Notes under the pieces: generated by a model
Seen by the model: only the letters and a program-made list of their open reading frames with translations
What the model was told of the DNA's origin: nothing
Database searches by the model: none
Made by a program: the position numbers and the translations under genes
Assembly: GCA_013397695.1 (NCBI GenBank)
Contig: VYZI01000143.1
Span: 1,324,869 to 1,388,868, forward strand
From: Centropus unirufus
Lineage: Eukaryota; Chordata; Aves; Cuculiformes; Centropidae
Reading direction: 5' to 3'
Length of the DNA stretch: 64,000 bases
Part shown: piece after piece, positions 10,701 to 24,600 of the stretch
Layout of the letters: each line of letters starts with the position of its first letter
How positions within the stretch are numbered: position 1 is the first letter of the stretch

Positions 10701-12665
10701 AAAGGGAGCATTTTGCCGAATTATAGTTGTTCATATTAATAAAAAGCTAAATTTCTAAGTCAAGAAAAAGACAGAAATAAGCTTTATTCTATATAGGTCA
10801 CACTAAAATAATTAGTAGTACGCAAAGATGACCTTTTTTAAAAACAAAAATTCCATCAGCACAACTGACCACAGGAAAACAGGAGGAAGGCAGAACGAAA
10901 TAGGCAAAGCAGTACTTTGTGAATCTTTTCTCTAGCTAATTCCCACAGTCCGGCTCAGGTTCACAAGGTTTGGCCTACCTGAGTTTACAAAATTATAATT
11001 CTCATTAACTTCTACTCCTTGCAATTTACCACAAGCCAGCCTTCAGGTTACTGAGCACTTGATTGTTTTAGGGTCTTCAGTCCCAGGTCTGAGTCCCTGA
11101 GCATCACAACCTTTCGAGATGGCGTAGCCCCAGATGGCCCCGCAACCCCCATGAACCCTCATCTTTTGCACATACTTGCATCTCCTTACAGCTTGGATTA
11201 ATGGGTCTTCTTATCAACATCAGGACCTTTCTTCACCTTTTAGTAAAATTGCTCTGCTCCAACTCCACCTCAGCAGGCAAACTTGATCTGAGTAATTTCC
11301 CAGCCTAATGGCCTTTTTAGCATGTGTATTAACCCAAATCACCTGTGTAGGAGCCACCCAGGGTGAATGATCCCTCATTACCTCTGGTCTCAGAGATGGA
11401 TAATACCATCCTGATAGCTTAGGGTGGGTTTCATCTTTACAGACTCTTTCAAGATAAAACAATTAATCATGTCAACCAACATTTTTCATTAGTACATCAG
11501 TGTGGGCAGGATATTTTTAATAGCATTCATTTCTCATGGGTGCCTGTTTGGTTCATCCTACTTACATGCTCACTATTAACTGAATTACCAATTTCAGGGA
11601 CTGAAGGGAATTTCTTCCATGTTTTTCCATTTTTCCCCAAATTCATCATAAAATTGACAGGGATTCTTGAGGCATTTTTTTTCTTATCTGTAATGCAGTG
11701 CTCCAGCAAATTTAATTTAAGAGAATTCCTGCCCTCATAGGAGCCTAGCACATGGATACTGACCTTGTTGCTTCCTACTCTCTTTTAATGGCTCATTACT
11801 GTTGTGGCATTTGGTCTCTTGCTCTTTAGCTCATTAGCTATAAGGCCATGAGATATGTTGGAAGGCTATAGTGGTGTTGTGTACAGTAGATATTCTGTAG
11901 GCAAACATGCTTGACTGCATAGGCAGGGAAGTGGCTTCGATGGCTCAGCTGGTCTTTCTGATCAGGAGTTCCGATGTGAGGTCCCCGAGGATTTCTCCTA
12001 GATTCCAGTAGAGTTAGAGCAACACCTCTTTGCTCATGCCAGTAGGAGATATACCAGTCCAAGATGAAAGCATCTCTTTCCTTCTGCTTTCCTCTGTTCA
12101 AGCATGAAGAGATACACGACTAACGTTAGCTCCTTCCCTAGAAATGATAACAGAAATCCTACATTTTATTGTAGTTTCCCTTTCAATGCAAGTACCATTA
12201 ATATGTCACATAGCTTCTTGTCTGCCTTTCTTAAAAGTCTCTCGTCTTTTTGCAAAACAAGAGGACCCCTTAGTGCTTTTAAGTGGTGATAGGCACTGCA
12301 AAACCAGATAGTGCATTCCACATGAAATCAATATTATAGTGAGGGATGAATACAATCTACCCAACAGACATTTTATCGTGAAAATTATTAAAATTCATAG
12401 CTTAGAGGTGTGAATGCTTCTTTAAGAAAGGTACTTATGTTATCCCCAAAATAGCACAAGTACCATGTGATGTTCCAGTTGCTATGGTTACCACAAATTT
12501 GTTATTTAATAGCAAAGAAAATAGATGCACAAAACATGCTAATTATAACTGGTACAAATTTTTCTAAATGTTTTATATGAATATGCATGCATGTTTTATG
12601 CATAAGGAATAGAAATGCCCTTTTTCAAATAATTCTTCAAGTTTTTAGAAGCATTTTAGTAACTG
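7749..12665. other. Non-coding AT-rich stretch
   Basis: About 4.9 kb without a recognisable exon or repeat family. Open frames reach about 100 codons, for example around 10000-10570, where a locally higher-GC block lets overlapping frames appear on both strands. These have no shared domain and no splice context that I can trust. Confidence 0.5.
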
Positions 12666-13388
12666 ATGAGGAAGTACATTGTGTGGTCCTCAACAACAGA
12701 GGGAAAAGAGATTGAAAAATTGAAGACTGGCACTTTGTCTAAAACAATGGAGTTTTCTATTCAAATAGTAAGAGAATCTTCAAAACCCAAGATGCTTAAA
12801 ATTGTCAAATCCTTGTACTTCAGTCACAGCCAGAATCAATACTCCTTGAGACAACTGCAGCCTTTCTCCGCCTGGAGCCCCGGGGCTCTGGCATGTGTGC
12901 GGTGGTGCACTGGATCAGCAGGCTGGTCCTGGCTGCTCCTGCTCATGCCAGCTGACTGGTGCCACACTTGGGGGTATAGCCAGAGGTCTCAGTGTGCCCC
13001 ACTGGTGCTCTGGGAAGCCCTGCTGCAGGGCTTTAGTGGCGTCCACAGGCTGGGATCTCAGATAACACTTTACAGAAGTACAGCCTGCAAGCACAGCATG
13101 GGAAGGTGCTGCTGTCGGACCTGTGTGCATTGCCTGGAGAAATATGTAGGTCTGGCTCTAGACATGCAGAGGAGGGTTGCATCTACTGGAAGGGTTATGA
13201 ATGAGAACAGATGCCTTGTAATTCCCTGTTCCTTCCTGTTCTCCACCACATGTTCCCAGAGAGAAGTCCAGGTGACACAATATATGCAGTACTTCAAGGG
13301 CCGTAAAACTTGGCAGGCCTGGCAAGGTCCTGGGGAGGAGCTGGCGAAATCTCATCTCTTTACCATGGCTGGTCTGTGGCCATGGTGA
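12666..13388 (+). other. Unrecognised 240-codon open frame, doubtful gene
   Basis: This is the longest frame in the window outside the CpG island and the CR1 copy. The predicted product is about 240 residues; residues about 45-80 are unremarkable, 80-160 are rich in W, C and S, and there is no clear signal peptide, transmembrane segment, zinc-finger spacing or repeated unit. It sits in a local GC-richer block (about 12850-13600) in which several minus-strand frames are also open, which argues for composition rather than coding. No polyadenylation or splice structure supports it. Confidence 0.12.
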
Positions 13389-14203
13389 AAAGTTTGTCAA
13401 GTCTAAATTGAACATACACTGTGAGTTGCAGTGAGAGAGCAACAAGCTCGCGGCTCGGGTGGCAGAGCTGCAGAGCACTCGTGCTGGCAGCAGTGCCACA
13501 TGCAGAGCCAGATGAGGTTTGGGTCCAGCCCGGCAAATGCCTCACCACTCAGTGCTGGGCAATCCCGGCTGCTCGTGTGGGTTCCTGCCCCTTCCCAGTG
13601 AGGAGAGGATGATGCACATGCCTTTGGGGCAGGAGTATTGTATGGCAGCCTCTGCCATGCTTAGGGGGTTGTTGCTGAAAATGTCACTGCTGTCAATTGA
13701 AATCAAGCCCTCTCTTCTCATAGAGGCTTTTATGTCTTCTCTTACGAGGATGCAACAGCCACAGGCAGAATTAAAATCGTGTGCACGTGTTTCGCTGCCA
13801 AATGGCTGTACTTAATGACGGATACTGGAGACACTTATGCTGCTGGTTTTTCCCTTTCACACCCAGAGCACATGCTAGCTGGCTGCTGTATTTCAGATGT
13901 GGTGTGTCAGTGATACTGACTGAAAAAAACCTTCTCTGTAGCTTGCTGTCATGCAGTGATTGATATCAGCTGTAACAAGATAAAATGTTATGGCACCATA
14001 ATTCTGCTTAATGCAAGGTAGTATTTGATCTTTACCATTTTGCAAAGACTATAATATACACTTAGTTTGATAAATAATACCCTTTCACCAGAGTCACAGA
14101 AAGTGGAAAGAAAATAGGCAACTAAACTTCTGAAACTTCTCTGGTAAAGAAGATGATATTTTTACAGTGAAAGGCTAGAGAATTAGGAAAAAAGTCCTAT
14201 TCA

Positions 14204-14233
14204 CCTACTATTCTTAAACCTACTATTCATAAA
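14204..14233 (+). repeat. 15-bp tandem duplication
   Basis: Two adjacent 15-mers, CCTACTATTCTTAAA and CCTACTATTCATAAA, differ at one base. This is a small replication-slippage duplication without evident function. Confidence 0.85.
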
Positions 14234-16401
14234 CATAAATTAAAAGTCTTATTAGATCACCAGCCCTTTTGGCTGGTTGCTGTGTGTGCATGTACATTGT
14301 ACCAACAGCAGGGTGGTCAGCTCCTGGGAGAGACACAGCAGCCATGAGAGCAGCGAGGGGGCTGAGGGGAAGGGTTAGGAAGCTGTAACCCCCAGCCTTA
14401 CACAGAAGCAGAGAGAAATATGTCCGGATTTTTAGAAGTCTCTAAACTGAGTAGAGAAATTCACCCAAATAGATTCAGAGCTATGGGAGCCACACGTGTA
14501 AAAACATTTTCTCGCTCATCTGGCTGTGGAATGGGTCCTCGGACAGGGATAAAAGTTTGGCTCTTGTTGCAAAATAAGCAACAGACAGCATATGACATCC
14601 TCAACATATTTTCTTCAACTTACCACTTGAGGTTAGCTGGGATTTAAATATCCAGGTGCCTTTCTAAAGATGCTCAGTTGAAATATAAAATTGTAATTTT
14701 ATTGGTCTTGTTCTGCTTTTTAATTTCAATAATTATTTCGATTGTGACAAAAATGAGCAAACCCCAGCACTGTATCTTTGAGAAAGTGCTCTCATCAGGT
14801 AATTATTTATTAAAATATTTCAACCAGCTGGCATTATATTCGGGAAATAACAGGCAAATATGTGCTGTATCAAGCTCTATTGAGTCAGGAAACAGTAAAT
14901 TTGGGGAGTTTTTCTTTATTATTTTTGCACTTCCGTATACAGTATCATGCACCTGAGCATGACCCACGTCCTGTGGCAGGGACTTGGGATAACAGCAGCA
15001 CCCCAAAAAGGGGGACAGAGCCCCGTGTTTTCCTTTGCTGTGCAGCTTTGCACAGTCCTGGACTGCTCACCCTGGAGCATGTCTCCCTCATGCAGCTTGG
15101 GAGGCAGTACAGTTTTATTTTACCCGAAGCTGGGTGGACTTTAAGTCAAACATATTTACAGCGGAGCTCATGTTTCCAGCAGAGGCTTGCCAGTGCTGTC
15201 CCAAGGGAATGGCCACATTGGCAATAGGTTTTAGCTTCCCAGGGTACTCTGCCAAATCCATGAAAGATTTTGCATGGCAAGAACAGGGTGTAACTCACAG
15301 GCCATGATTGTTTTTCATGTAAATGTCTGTTTTGGTTTGTGCTTAAATGATTATCTGTCATTGATTTGTGTGCCTAACTACAACTGCTTCAAGCTGTTTT
15401 CAATTATTCTGTTCTCAATACCATGCAATCCCAAGGATTAGCCATACAGAGTGCCACAAACCACCTTGCAGCAACAGAGTCATAAACTGAAGAGGATAGA
15501 AAGGATTTTAATGGGAGATTAAAAGGAAGAAGTGACTCACTGGAAGAGAGAAGAGAGGGAGTGCGCAGGCTTTGACTGCAGGAAAACTGCTTCCTGATGC
15601 CCCCGAGTGCACTGAAGATCGCGGGTTAATATAACAATTTTTCTTTCCTTGTCATGCAGGTTTATGGTAACGATTTCATAGTTATGTGTGTATTTAAAAA
15701 TGGCCTTGAAATGAAGCAAATGTTCTGGCTTTGTAGTAGGAGGAGATGGCTAGTTGCAGTGTAACATTGCACAAGGCTTCTTTCCATGCCTGCTGAATTG
15801 TCTGCAAGTTTTATGTTGTTTCTCTTTCTGTACTTTTAATTGAAAACCTGCACCTTTGGAGAGAAGCTCTATTTCTCTTTGGCAGTCCTCTCTTTCACCA
15901 GGACTGATATTTCAAGAGTAAACAATGCTTATCTACACCAAATCCTGGGGAGGGGGGGAGTATAACCTGAACTCTCCCAGACCTTGGGCCTAGGAGATAC
16001 ACAACACTGTTTGTCATGAACTGCTTTAAGGTTTATCAGCTAGGATCGTTGGCATGCTCCTTCAGCCATCAGGAGCTAAGAGTGCCTCAGTGCTTCTCTT
16101 TACACATAGTAAAAGTCATCAACCATTTGGGCTAACTAAGATCCTAATTGTTGCAAAGTAATTAACTTTGTCCGCTTCTGCAGTAACCATTTGTTACAGT
16201 ATCCATCAACTGGGAAGATATAACTGTTATTGCATTTCTAGGAACAGATATTAATATTCTGACTTTAAACCAATTTAAATATTTGAACTTTCTGAGTGCA
16301 CAGTTGAGATGAATAACCCAGAGAAGCACACTCGCATGGATTAAATCCTCTATGGATTTTATCAATACAGAGAATAGGAAGAGAGATAAGTTATTTGTCT
16401 G

Positions 16402-16419
16402 ACATATATATATATATGT
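16402..16419. repeat. (AT)7 microsatellite, palindromic
   Basis: The sequence is AC followed by seven AT units and then GT, a perfect 18-bp palindrome. Likely polymorphic in length. Confidence 0.9.
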
Positions 16420-17357
16420 AGTGGATAAAATCAAATGTGTTATCACTATCTGCACTCTGCTATGTATATTTTAAAACATTATGAGTGGATAGGTACATAC
16501 ACAGCACTAGTTTACAAGAGATATCATCATTAATTTCCACATAGCTATATGTTTTCATGGACTTTTTAACCTTTTAATATTAAGTAAAATAGCAACTACA
16601 GCACTCTTCTATATCCTTGGGAGTAGTTTTAAAAGATTTCTGTTAAAAACACAGGAAATGCCACTGCAGTAAAGCTAGGGAAAGTGAGGTGCATGGTGTA
16701 GGAGGTTTGGGATTGGATCCCCAGTTGAGCTCCAGGAGCTGCTTCAGCTGAGCCGGCTGCAGACCGAGTGGGGAGGTATAGAGCTGGCTCTGCTGCAGAG
16801 ATGTACCTGGACCCACTGCTATCTGTGGGAGGCTCTGGACCAGGCAGGGCTTGGCCAAACTGCTTCAGCTGCACGTGGCACTTGCAGCTGCTCCTGCCCA
16901 CGGCAGAGGGAGAACATGTCTGCCCACCTAGCAAAGGTTTTCTGCCTAATCAGAGTTTCTCGGCATCAGGAAAACTGGTGACAGTGTGGAGTGATAACAC
17001 TTCTTCTGGAGACAGCTGGCTCACCTTATATGAGAAGCCCTTTTATTTCTTTTTCTAGGCCAGCATTCAAAAATCTGTCAACAATTTAATCTCTTGGGTT
17101 TCAAGCAAATTCCAGTAAAATAAGCAGGTCTACAAAGCTAAGCTAAGCTCTAAATGCCCCAGTACTGAATCTATAAGATCAATAAATATAACAGGGATGT
17201 CTGCAGTAGCGTTTGCAGAACACAAAGTAGCTGAGTCTCAGGTATATCTTTTGTACAGCTAGGCTTTTCCCATAGTATACCATGTCCTTGTAATCAGTCT
17301 TCAATCTGTTCTCCAACTTTCAATAATAATAGGCTGCAATGTAGCTCACCCACATGG

Positions 17358-17400
17358 AAAACAAAACAACAAACCAACAAAAAAAACCAACAAACAACCC
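17358..17400 (+). repeat. A/C-rich simple repeat of CAAA type
   Basis: A run of AACAAAACAACAAACCAAC-like units made only of A and C over about 43 bp. Low-complexity sequence with no coding content. Confidence 0.85.
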
Positions 17401-20400
17401 CAAAGCAAGACATACGCAAAAGACTAACTCATCTCATGGGATGGTGGTAATAAACAATGTGAGACAGGATTTCTAATCTGATGCTCTTCTTGTGCAATAT
17501 CGTAGGGGCAGTCGACAATTCTCCATAAAAGAAAGACAGCTACCCCGATTTGCGTCTCAGTTATCCTGGTTGGGTTCAACATTTTGCTGGTTTTGAATTG
17601 AAAAGTGGTCTGAACTTTAGGAAAAATTGCTTGAAGGGACATAGTCAAACATCTCAGGGAAATGTTGGAACTCCATCTGCAAAAGTATTTTATAACTTGT
17701 TAAGCAATGCTCTCTGAACTTCCATGACGCAGGGTTGGAACTTTTGTGTTTCAAATCCCCACTCCCAGCTACCATTTAGAAGAAACAACTTTGTTTGTAC
17801 TTGGTCTAAAATGTACATTAGCAAAGCAGAATTTCCTGAATGCAGTAAATAATCCCAGGGTTGTTTTGATATGACTGAAAAGGCTGGTACAGGTGTAACA
17901 AAATAAGCTGAAGAGATTTATCTTCACTTGTGACTTGTACTTGCTTATTAAGAAACACAGCAGAAAATCCCAGCTGCAGTAAGGTCCGAAAGAGGCACGG
18001 CAGCCAGGCGGGTGGTTGCCACAGCAGGACAAACACACCCACATGGAAAGTGGATCGGAAACACCTCTTTGAAAGGATCCAATGAGCATGCATGCGCTGC
18101 TCTCAAATCAAACCTCTGAGTACCCAGCTCACATCTGCACTGCAAGAAAGCTGCTGACACCAAAGAGTGACTAAACACTGACAGAGATGGCAGATGGCAG
18201 GAAGGAACAGAAAGGGAGGGGGCACTCCTGCTGGTTTGGGCAGTCTCAGCTGTGCCACCTGTGGCTCTTTCTTATGCAAAGCTTGTGAGACATGGATGCA
18301 GAGACTGCTCGGAAGATGAAGAGGAGCATGGCTGATTCCTACAGCACTTGAGTGCATGAGTAGTTAGGTAAATACAGAAATAGGGCCCAGTCCGCATTTT
18401 GGCAAGCTGAAGAAATACCACGGTGAAGAGACAGCAAAAAGGAACTGCCAAAGTAATGTCACTTGTCTGTGTTCTCCACGCAGACGGTAACTTTTTGAGT
18501 ACTGCCAAGTTCACAACAATAAATGGCACTTGCACAGGCAAAGGCAGCGTGCCTTGCTGCTGTGGCAGGGCTGGCACCTGTGCTCCCCTGCAGTCTCAGG
18601 GAGCCAGCAGCCATCTGTGGTGCCAGTGCACACCTTCCTTGAGCAACACAGCCATAGGGTGCTGCGAATTGTTAGAGAAACAACAGAAACGTTTCAGACT
18701 AACACCCAAGTATATGTATTTAATGAGAATTGGGCCATTTGCTCCTAGAGGTATTTGTAGAACAATATTTGTTTGAGAAAACTCTTGAATTGAATGAACA
18801 ATTTATAAAGCAGGACCTTCTTTTTGTTTTACTGAGTGCCTTGTCTTTGAAAAGCAATAGTGAGCCCTCACCTTATCGCAGAGTTCCCCTTCAGTCACAG
18901 CCCTGGGTCTGCTAGATAGCTCGTTCCTGTGATATACTTTAATGGGTGTCATTCCTTTTTAATAAGTCCAAACAAAACACTTAATAAATCCTAAGAGCTT
19001 CCTATCATTATATCTATAATTCTTGGCTTTCACTTCTTCGGCAGTGTTGATCTTATTTCTTGAAACTCATGGCATTCTCATAACTCTCTTTAAATAATGA
19101 TCCATGTTTCAGGCTTTGATTCAGCACTGACATGAGTTTTCTGCACGTTTGGCTGCGCAGTGTCTGCCGCTGAGTCACATCTGATTTACACCAAGATAAA
19201 CTACATCATCCAGTGTCTGACTTGGAGAGGAGCACCCACTAATCCACATTGCCAACAGGGTTTTATATCAACATCGGTTTGGAGGATGCCACCCCAGTTT
19301 TTTTCTCCCTCCACCCAGCTCACACACCCTGGAGGAGGCAATAGCTCCAGATTTCTCAGCAGGGGCAAGGACTATGCCTTAAATTGTCACCTTTGCCATG
19401 GTTCAAGGGAAATCTCTGGGTGAAGATAGTGCTTAAATGCCTGTATGGTGAATAAATCTTCCACGGTAATTTTTCCATTTTTTTTTCACTGGTAATTTGT
19501 CGGACATATCCCCTACTTCCTGGTGACGCTGCAAAATACCCACACTAAAGTGCATTCTATTAACAAAATAAGATTGAAAAATGGTGTATTTTAAGTGCAA
19601 ATATAAATTATATACTTGCAAGAGCTGGTCAAAACCGAGAACCTGAAAAACTGCTCATGGGAAAAGCAGTTATTTCACATCCATTGTAAATAAGAGCATC
19701 AAGTCACATTTCAAAATGTGCCAGAATAGAAAGAAACTTTAAAAATTAGCTTTGAGCAGTCTTTTTTCGTTTGGTTTTTTTTTAACAGTGCAAACCTGGG
19801 ATTTGCCAGACTTCCCCCACAGTCTGTGGTCTGCTTTAGCATCATGCTAGCAGCATCTGTAGATTGCTTTAGCTGGATGCACAGACACCCTCTGTAGTCA
19901 CCTTTGCTACAATGGGAGCAGCACCACCTCAAGCTGTGGCATCAGCCTGACTGGACCCTTCCTTCAAATCAAGCTCCTAGCAATTTCCTCTTAGTTTCAA
20001 ACTTAAGTTTTGTTAAAGTAGGACAGACGACTCACTAAATATTAAACTCCCAGCACCTATGGGGCAAAGGAGCCTTCAGCCTTCTGATACACCTCATACG
20101 CTGAGTAAGTCTCCCTCACATAGTTCATACATACAGAATAAAACAGCTGAATTTTTCTGTAATTTCACTTTTTATTTACAATGTGCTTTATTGTGCTAGA
20201 TCTTATCTTTAAGATGAAAAATTTATATTTAAAACCCTATTCTCTAGATCAAAGCACCTCTTTTTTTTGTTTGTAATGAAAGACTTTGACTCTTACCTAA
20301 GCTTCATGTTCAGAGTGTCCAAGAATTCAAGTGTTTCATTATAACAGAAGTGGGAGATGCTTTGATCTAGAAAATAAGAGGCTTCAAATCTGTACTTAAT

Positions 20401-21099
20401 AGCTGGCAAAGTTAATTATTCAAATAACACTAATAATATAAAAGCCAAGGACAATAAAATAGTAGAATATTAAATAAGTAATAAAAAGGGATGAGTTGAT
20501 ATATGCCATGCCATATTCTTGTACTAATAATATTAATAAAGAATAACAGTTTATGTTACCATAACACATATGTGTGTGCATGTACAAATACAATGAACCT
20601 CTGCCCCATGAAACCCGCTTGTGGGTTAAGCCTCCAAGTATTAGGCAGAATAAAATTCTGGTACCTGCCCCTAAGGCCTTAACACATAAGAATGAGGCAA
20701 GAAACCAAAGGGGGGCAGAGAAAATGGATAATGGCATGCAGGGGTACGTAGGATGGTATTGAACAACAGGCAGAAAATTAAGATCATAATAGTAGCTAGG
20801 AAAGAGGACATGGAGATGATGTGATGTAATTTGCAGCTGCTGGCAGGATGGTCCTCTCAGAAGTGAGAGGCAGCAAGGAGTAGCTGGAGGTGTTAGTTTG
20901 GGCAGCCAGCATATTGGTAAAGGGAGCTAGAGTCAGGGTCACCTCAGCTGGCAGTACTAAGTAGCTGTTGATAATTGAAAGTGAACAGAACATAAAAATG
21001 AGGGCAAACAGGTAACATTTGGTGCAGTACAGAAAGAGGAGGTAGAGGAGGGATGGCTAGAAAATGAGAGATTGATGGGCTAAGAAAAGAGTATTTCCA

Positions 21100-21690
21100 G
21101 TGTCATTTTAAGTGGGCACCAAGAGGCCAATGTTGCATTTGTCAAGGCTTGATAAAAAATATGTTGCACTAATTGAGACATAGAAGGGGCTAGACAAGGA
21201 CCTTAGCCATGGGGAGGGACAGGAAAGATGACATCTTAGAGATGCTAAGCACGAGCAGTCAGTGGGATTATGCCATAGCCTGGATATGAGGACTTGAGAA
21301 AGGGTCTGAGTCAAAAATGACACACAAATTATGGGCCTGAGTGACAGGCAGGGCGGTGAGGTTGTCTGCAGTGATCAAAGAAGGCAATAGCAGGGAAGAC
21401 ATGAATTGGGGAAGATTAAAAAGTTCTGTCTCATCCACATTGAGTTTGAGTTGACAGATGGTCATCTACATGAAATGACAGGGAAACATGCCCAGAGCTG
21501 AATTTGGCCAGAGGAGACAGGTCGTGAGCATATGGGTAGATGTGTGAGTCGGCCATGCAGAGACAGTAGCTGGTCATGTGTTTGCAGATGAAATTACACA
21601 GAGATGCAGAAAGGTGCAGAGAAAGAAAGCAAAGAGAACTATATTCTGTAAAACACCATAGAAAACAAACTGCTACTGACACAGGGTAAA
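21100..21690 (-). mobile_element. L2-clade LINE reverse-transcriptase fossil
   Basis: Minus-strand translations align in order with the L2 family RT. In the frame at 21682-21431 there is FICKHMTSYCLCMADSHIY followed by DLSP, matching the block that ends in Y-A-D-D-x-Q-I-Y; only the first catalytic Asp remains (about 21550) and the second is Ser. In the next frame (21465-21268) come LKLNVDETEL (family LKLNxxKTEL), AHNLCVIFDSD (family A-x-N-L-G-V-x-x-D) and PHIQAMA (family HI-x-x-I/V). In a third frame near 21130 is SLDKCNIGLL (family R-L-D-Y-C-N-x-L-L). Two frame changes and many substitutions show a long-dead copy. It may extend to about 20780, but I cannot match the later blocks. A CR1/L3-clade relative is the alternative. 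Confidence 0.72.
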
Positions 21691-24600
21691 ATGAGGTTAG
21701 GACAATAAAGACATATGAAGAATTTAATTTCCAAAGTGCTTTTAGTTTGGGATTTTATCTCATTTTCCCAAATAAAATTTTCAAAGGGTCATTTGAAAAA
21801 TATTCTTTCATTTTTTCTCCTGGAAAATGTCATCAAAATTAATGTAATTTCATGAATACGTCAATTTTGACAAAAAAATTATATTTCACAGTGGAAAATG
21901 TTGCAACAACAAAAACAAACATTCAGAGCAGTTTGCTTTTATCTCTAAACATAGATCCTAGTACTGTCAAGTAACATCTTTCATTATCTTCTTTATGTCT
22001 CAAACTGCATTAAAAAGAGTCTAGAGGTTTTGCTGATTCTGTTATAATCAATCCTGTCAGAGTTGTTATTGGATTTATCTTGGAATCTGAACACCAGCAT
22101 TTTTCATTGTTGTTTTAGATTTTCTTCATGATTGTACAGCTAACACGGGCAAGAGTACAAGAAAATTTAAAACACACTGAGTTAAAAAAACGAAATTATT
22201 AAATTACTCTAAAATTGTCCATGAAGCTTTCTAGGCCTTGAACAAATATCAAATACTTTTATTCAGTGGACTTAAACAAAATGCAGGTCTGTCCAAGTAA
22301 GAATTAATTTTAAAGTTAGGTCAGAATAAAGTGGACTTATGTTTACCTGGCTTCATTTGGTGTAGAGGTGTTTAAACATTTATCAAAATAAAAGCATGCA
22401 AGCATAGCAGAGCCAAGCAACACTGCAAATGAAATCAGGCAAGATTCTGATGCTGTAAAAAACCCCACCCAAACCTGAGCACCACACATGCCTCAATCCT
22501 CCAGAATCCAGTATAAAACTGCTCAGCCGATGCACAGCATTGTTTATAAATCATGCATACATCTTGTAGGCTTCAGTGCAGTATGGACCATAAAAGGGAA
22601 TTAAGATGGTTAATGAGGTGAGATGCTTCCTGCAAACTGGCATCTGTCTTTCCTTCTTTCTCACACTATTTGGGATAGTTTTTTCTTTTTCTTGCTATCT
22701 TTCATTGATTCTCTTGCTAACATGCAATCCAGCTTTTCTTTTTGAAGGATATGTTTAAATATAGCATTAAGCATATGCAAATCATCCATCTTCCTATTTC
22801 TAGTATGCATACATGCGTTTTATGACATTGCCAGCCTCCTTGTCATATGTGTTAGATGGGTTTGCACAGGCTATCTCTGCTATTGCTGTGATGTCCCATC
22901 AGAGCACATGCAGTTAGTTAAAATTCCCTAACTAAAGTTGCCCTTCCTGCATGTGGGGTGGGATCTGCCCAGCATTGCCCACGGGCTCTCTGTCCCCTTA
23001 TTGGCTACACGTGCCATTAGATGGAGTCACATACAATATCATTCAACTTGCGTCATTAATAAAATGACAAAATAAAACTTGAATTACTACTCTTGGATGT
23101 GGTTTACTGGAGCATTCGTACATTTCTTGGGCTATTGAAGTCACAGCTCACAACACACCCAATGTATTATTAATGTCCCAGTAAAGCACACCCTGTTGTG
23201 TCTTAATGCTATGGCATAAGACGCCTGAAAAAGTAAACACCTATGTAAAGCAGAGAGTGGTGACTGTTAGAGAGATGAATGGGGGGACATTACAATTTTA
23301 TTCACAGTGCCTGTGGCTCCAGCAGTCTCAGGGATGCCTCAGTAATGTTTTGCTGTGTATATTCTGCAGAGGATTTTTTTCCTGAGTGTTTCTAAACATC
23401 TATTATTTATAAACCACCACTGCTCTTCATGATGCTTCATGGGTAAGTAAAGGTAAGGTTTCCTACCTTGAGGAGCTTACATTGGCTGCTGCCAGTGCTG
23501 TGGCCATGCATGGGGCCAGCTGGGCAGCCAGAGGTGCAGGCAGGGCTGCTGGCTGTCTGCAGACCCCAGCCCCACTGTGCCTACCACCCTGCACAGCCTA
23601 TGCCAACCCCTGCAGGGAAGGGCCCAAATAAACCAACCCAGCATTGTCACGCTGTGCTGCTGGCATTTCCGTGCGGCTTATACAGACTCTACATCTTAGA
23701 TAAGATGTACCTCTCTGAAACAAATGCTCAGATAATCTGTATCCTCATGTAATTCGTTGCTACGACTGCAGCAGCAGTTACTGCTGCTACACAGTTTTCT
23801 CTCTCCCAAAACAGCTGCGGATCCAGCGATTGTCTTTGGTGTTGGAAGATGGAGTCAGAGGGTGGAAGGGAGGAGACAGGAGCAGAGATGAAGGGGACAG
23901 CTGAGGTGCTGTGCAGAGGATGGGAGGAGAGAGCAGAGAGGAGGAATAAGCTGCTGCAGGGAGGGCAATGCGTGCACTACCTGACATGCATGCAACCCAC
24001 ATGTCACCTAAATCAAAGCATCTTTTACAAATAACCCCTAAGAAGAAGGTTCCCACATGACAGCTAAAAAGATTCAAAGCAAAACACACATAAGCAAGGC
24101 AGTTCTGTTCCCAAATATGAGAATTTCCGTGGCTGGCTTGATAATGGGTCTTAGAGGATCCCAGAATGACTCAAAGAAGTCTTTTGGAGAAGTTTGAGAC
24201 CTCAGACTCAGGAATTCATGAGAAACATGGACAGATGGCACTTCTGAAGTTTCCATTTCTCAGAGCAGGAGGAAGACAACATCCCTGTACAAGCAGTACT
24301 TTGAGAAAAGTAAAGCCATTGAGAGACTGCAAATAGTTCTCACTTTTCTTTGTTTTTGTTTTTTTTTTTGTATTAGGGAGTTCAGTCCAGTTTTTTAGTT
24401 TAAGGTGCCATCCTTTGGTATGGAGACTACAACTTTCATCTGAAGGAGTTGATGCCGTAAGAAAAAGGAAAAATGAAGGGAAGGAGTGGAGACAGGTGAC
24501 TAAAGTTTAGAGGTCAGGCTTTGAAAGAGACATCCAGTCCGTATATTCAGTATAGTTGGTGCACTCACCGGTGGCTTTCTTGGTGGATTTGGGAAAAGAA

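Larger units (their letters stand above)
13389..20740. other. Non-coding stretch with minor simple repeats
   Basis: About 7.3 kb in which I recognise no exon or complete transposable element. It contains a 15-bp tandem duplication (14204-14233), an (AT)7 palindromic tract (16402-16419) and an A/C-rich CAAA-type tract (17358-17400). A string at about 17735-17765 (TTTCAAATCCCCACTCCC) hints at a tRNA-derived SINE B-box but is too isolated to call. Confidence 0.5.

Noticed and set aside
17700..17790. tRNA-derived SINE head
   Set aside because: Only a B-box-like TTTCAAATCCCC is present; no A-box, core or tail in order.
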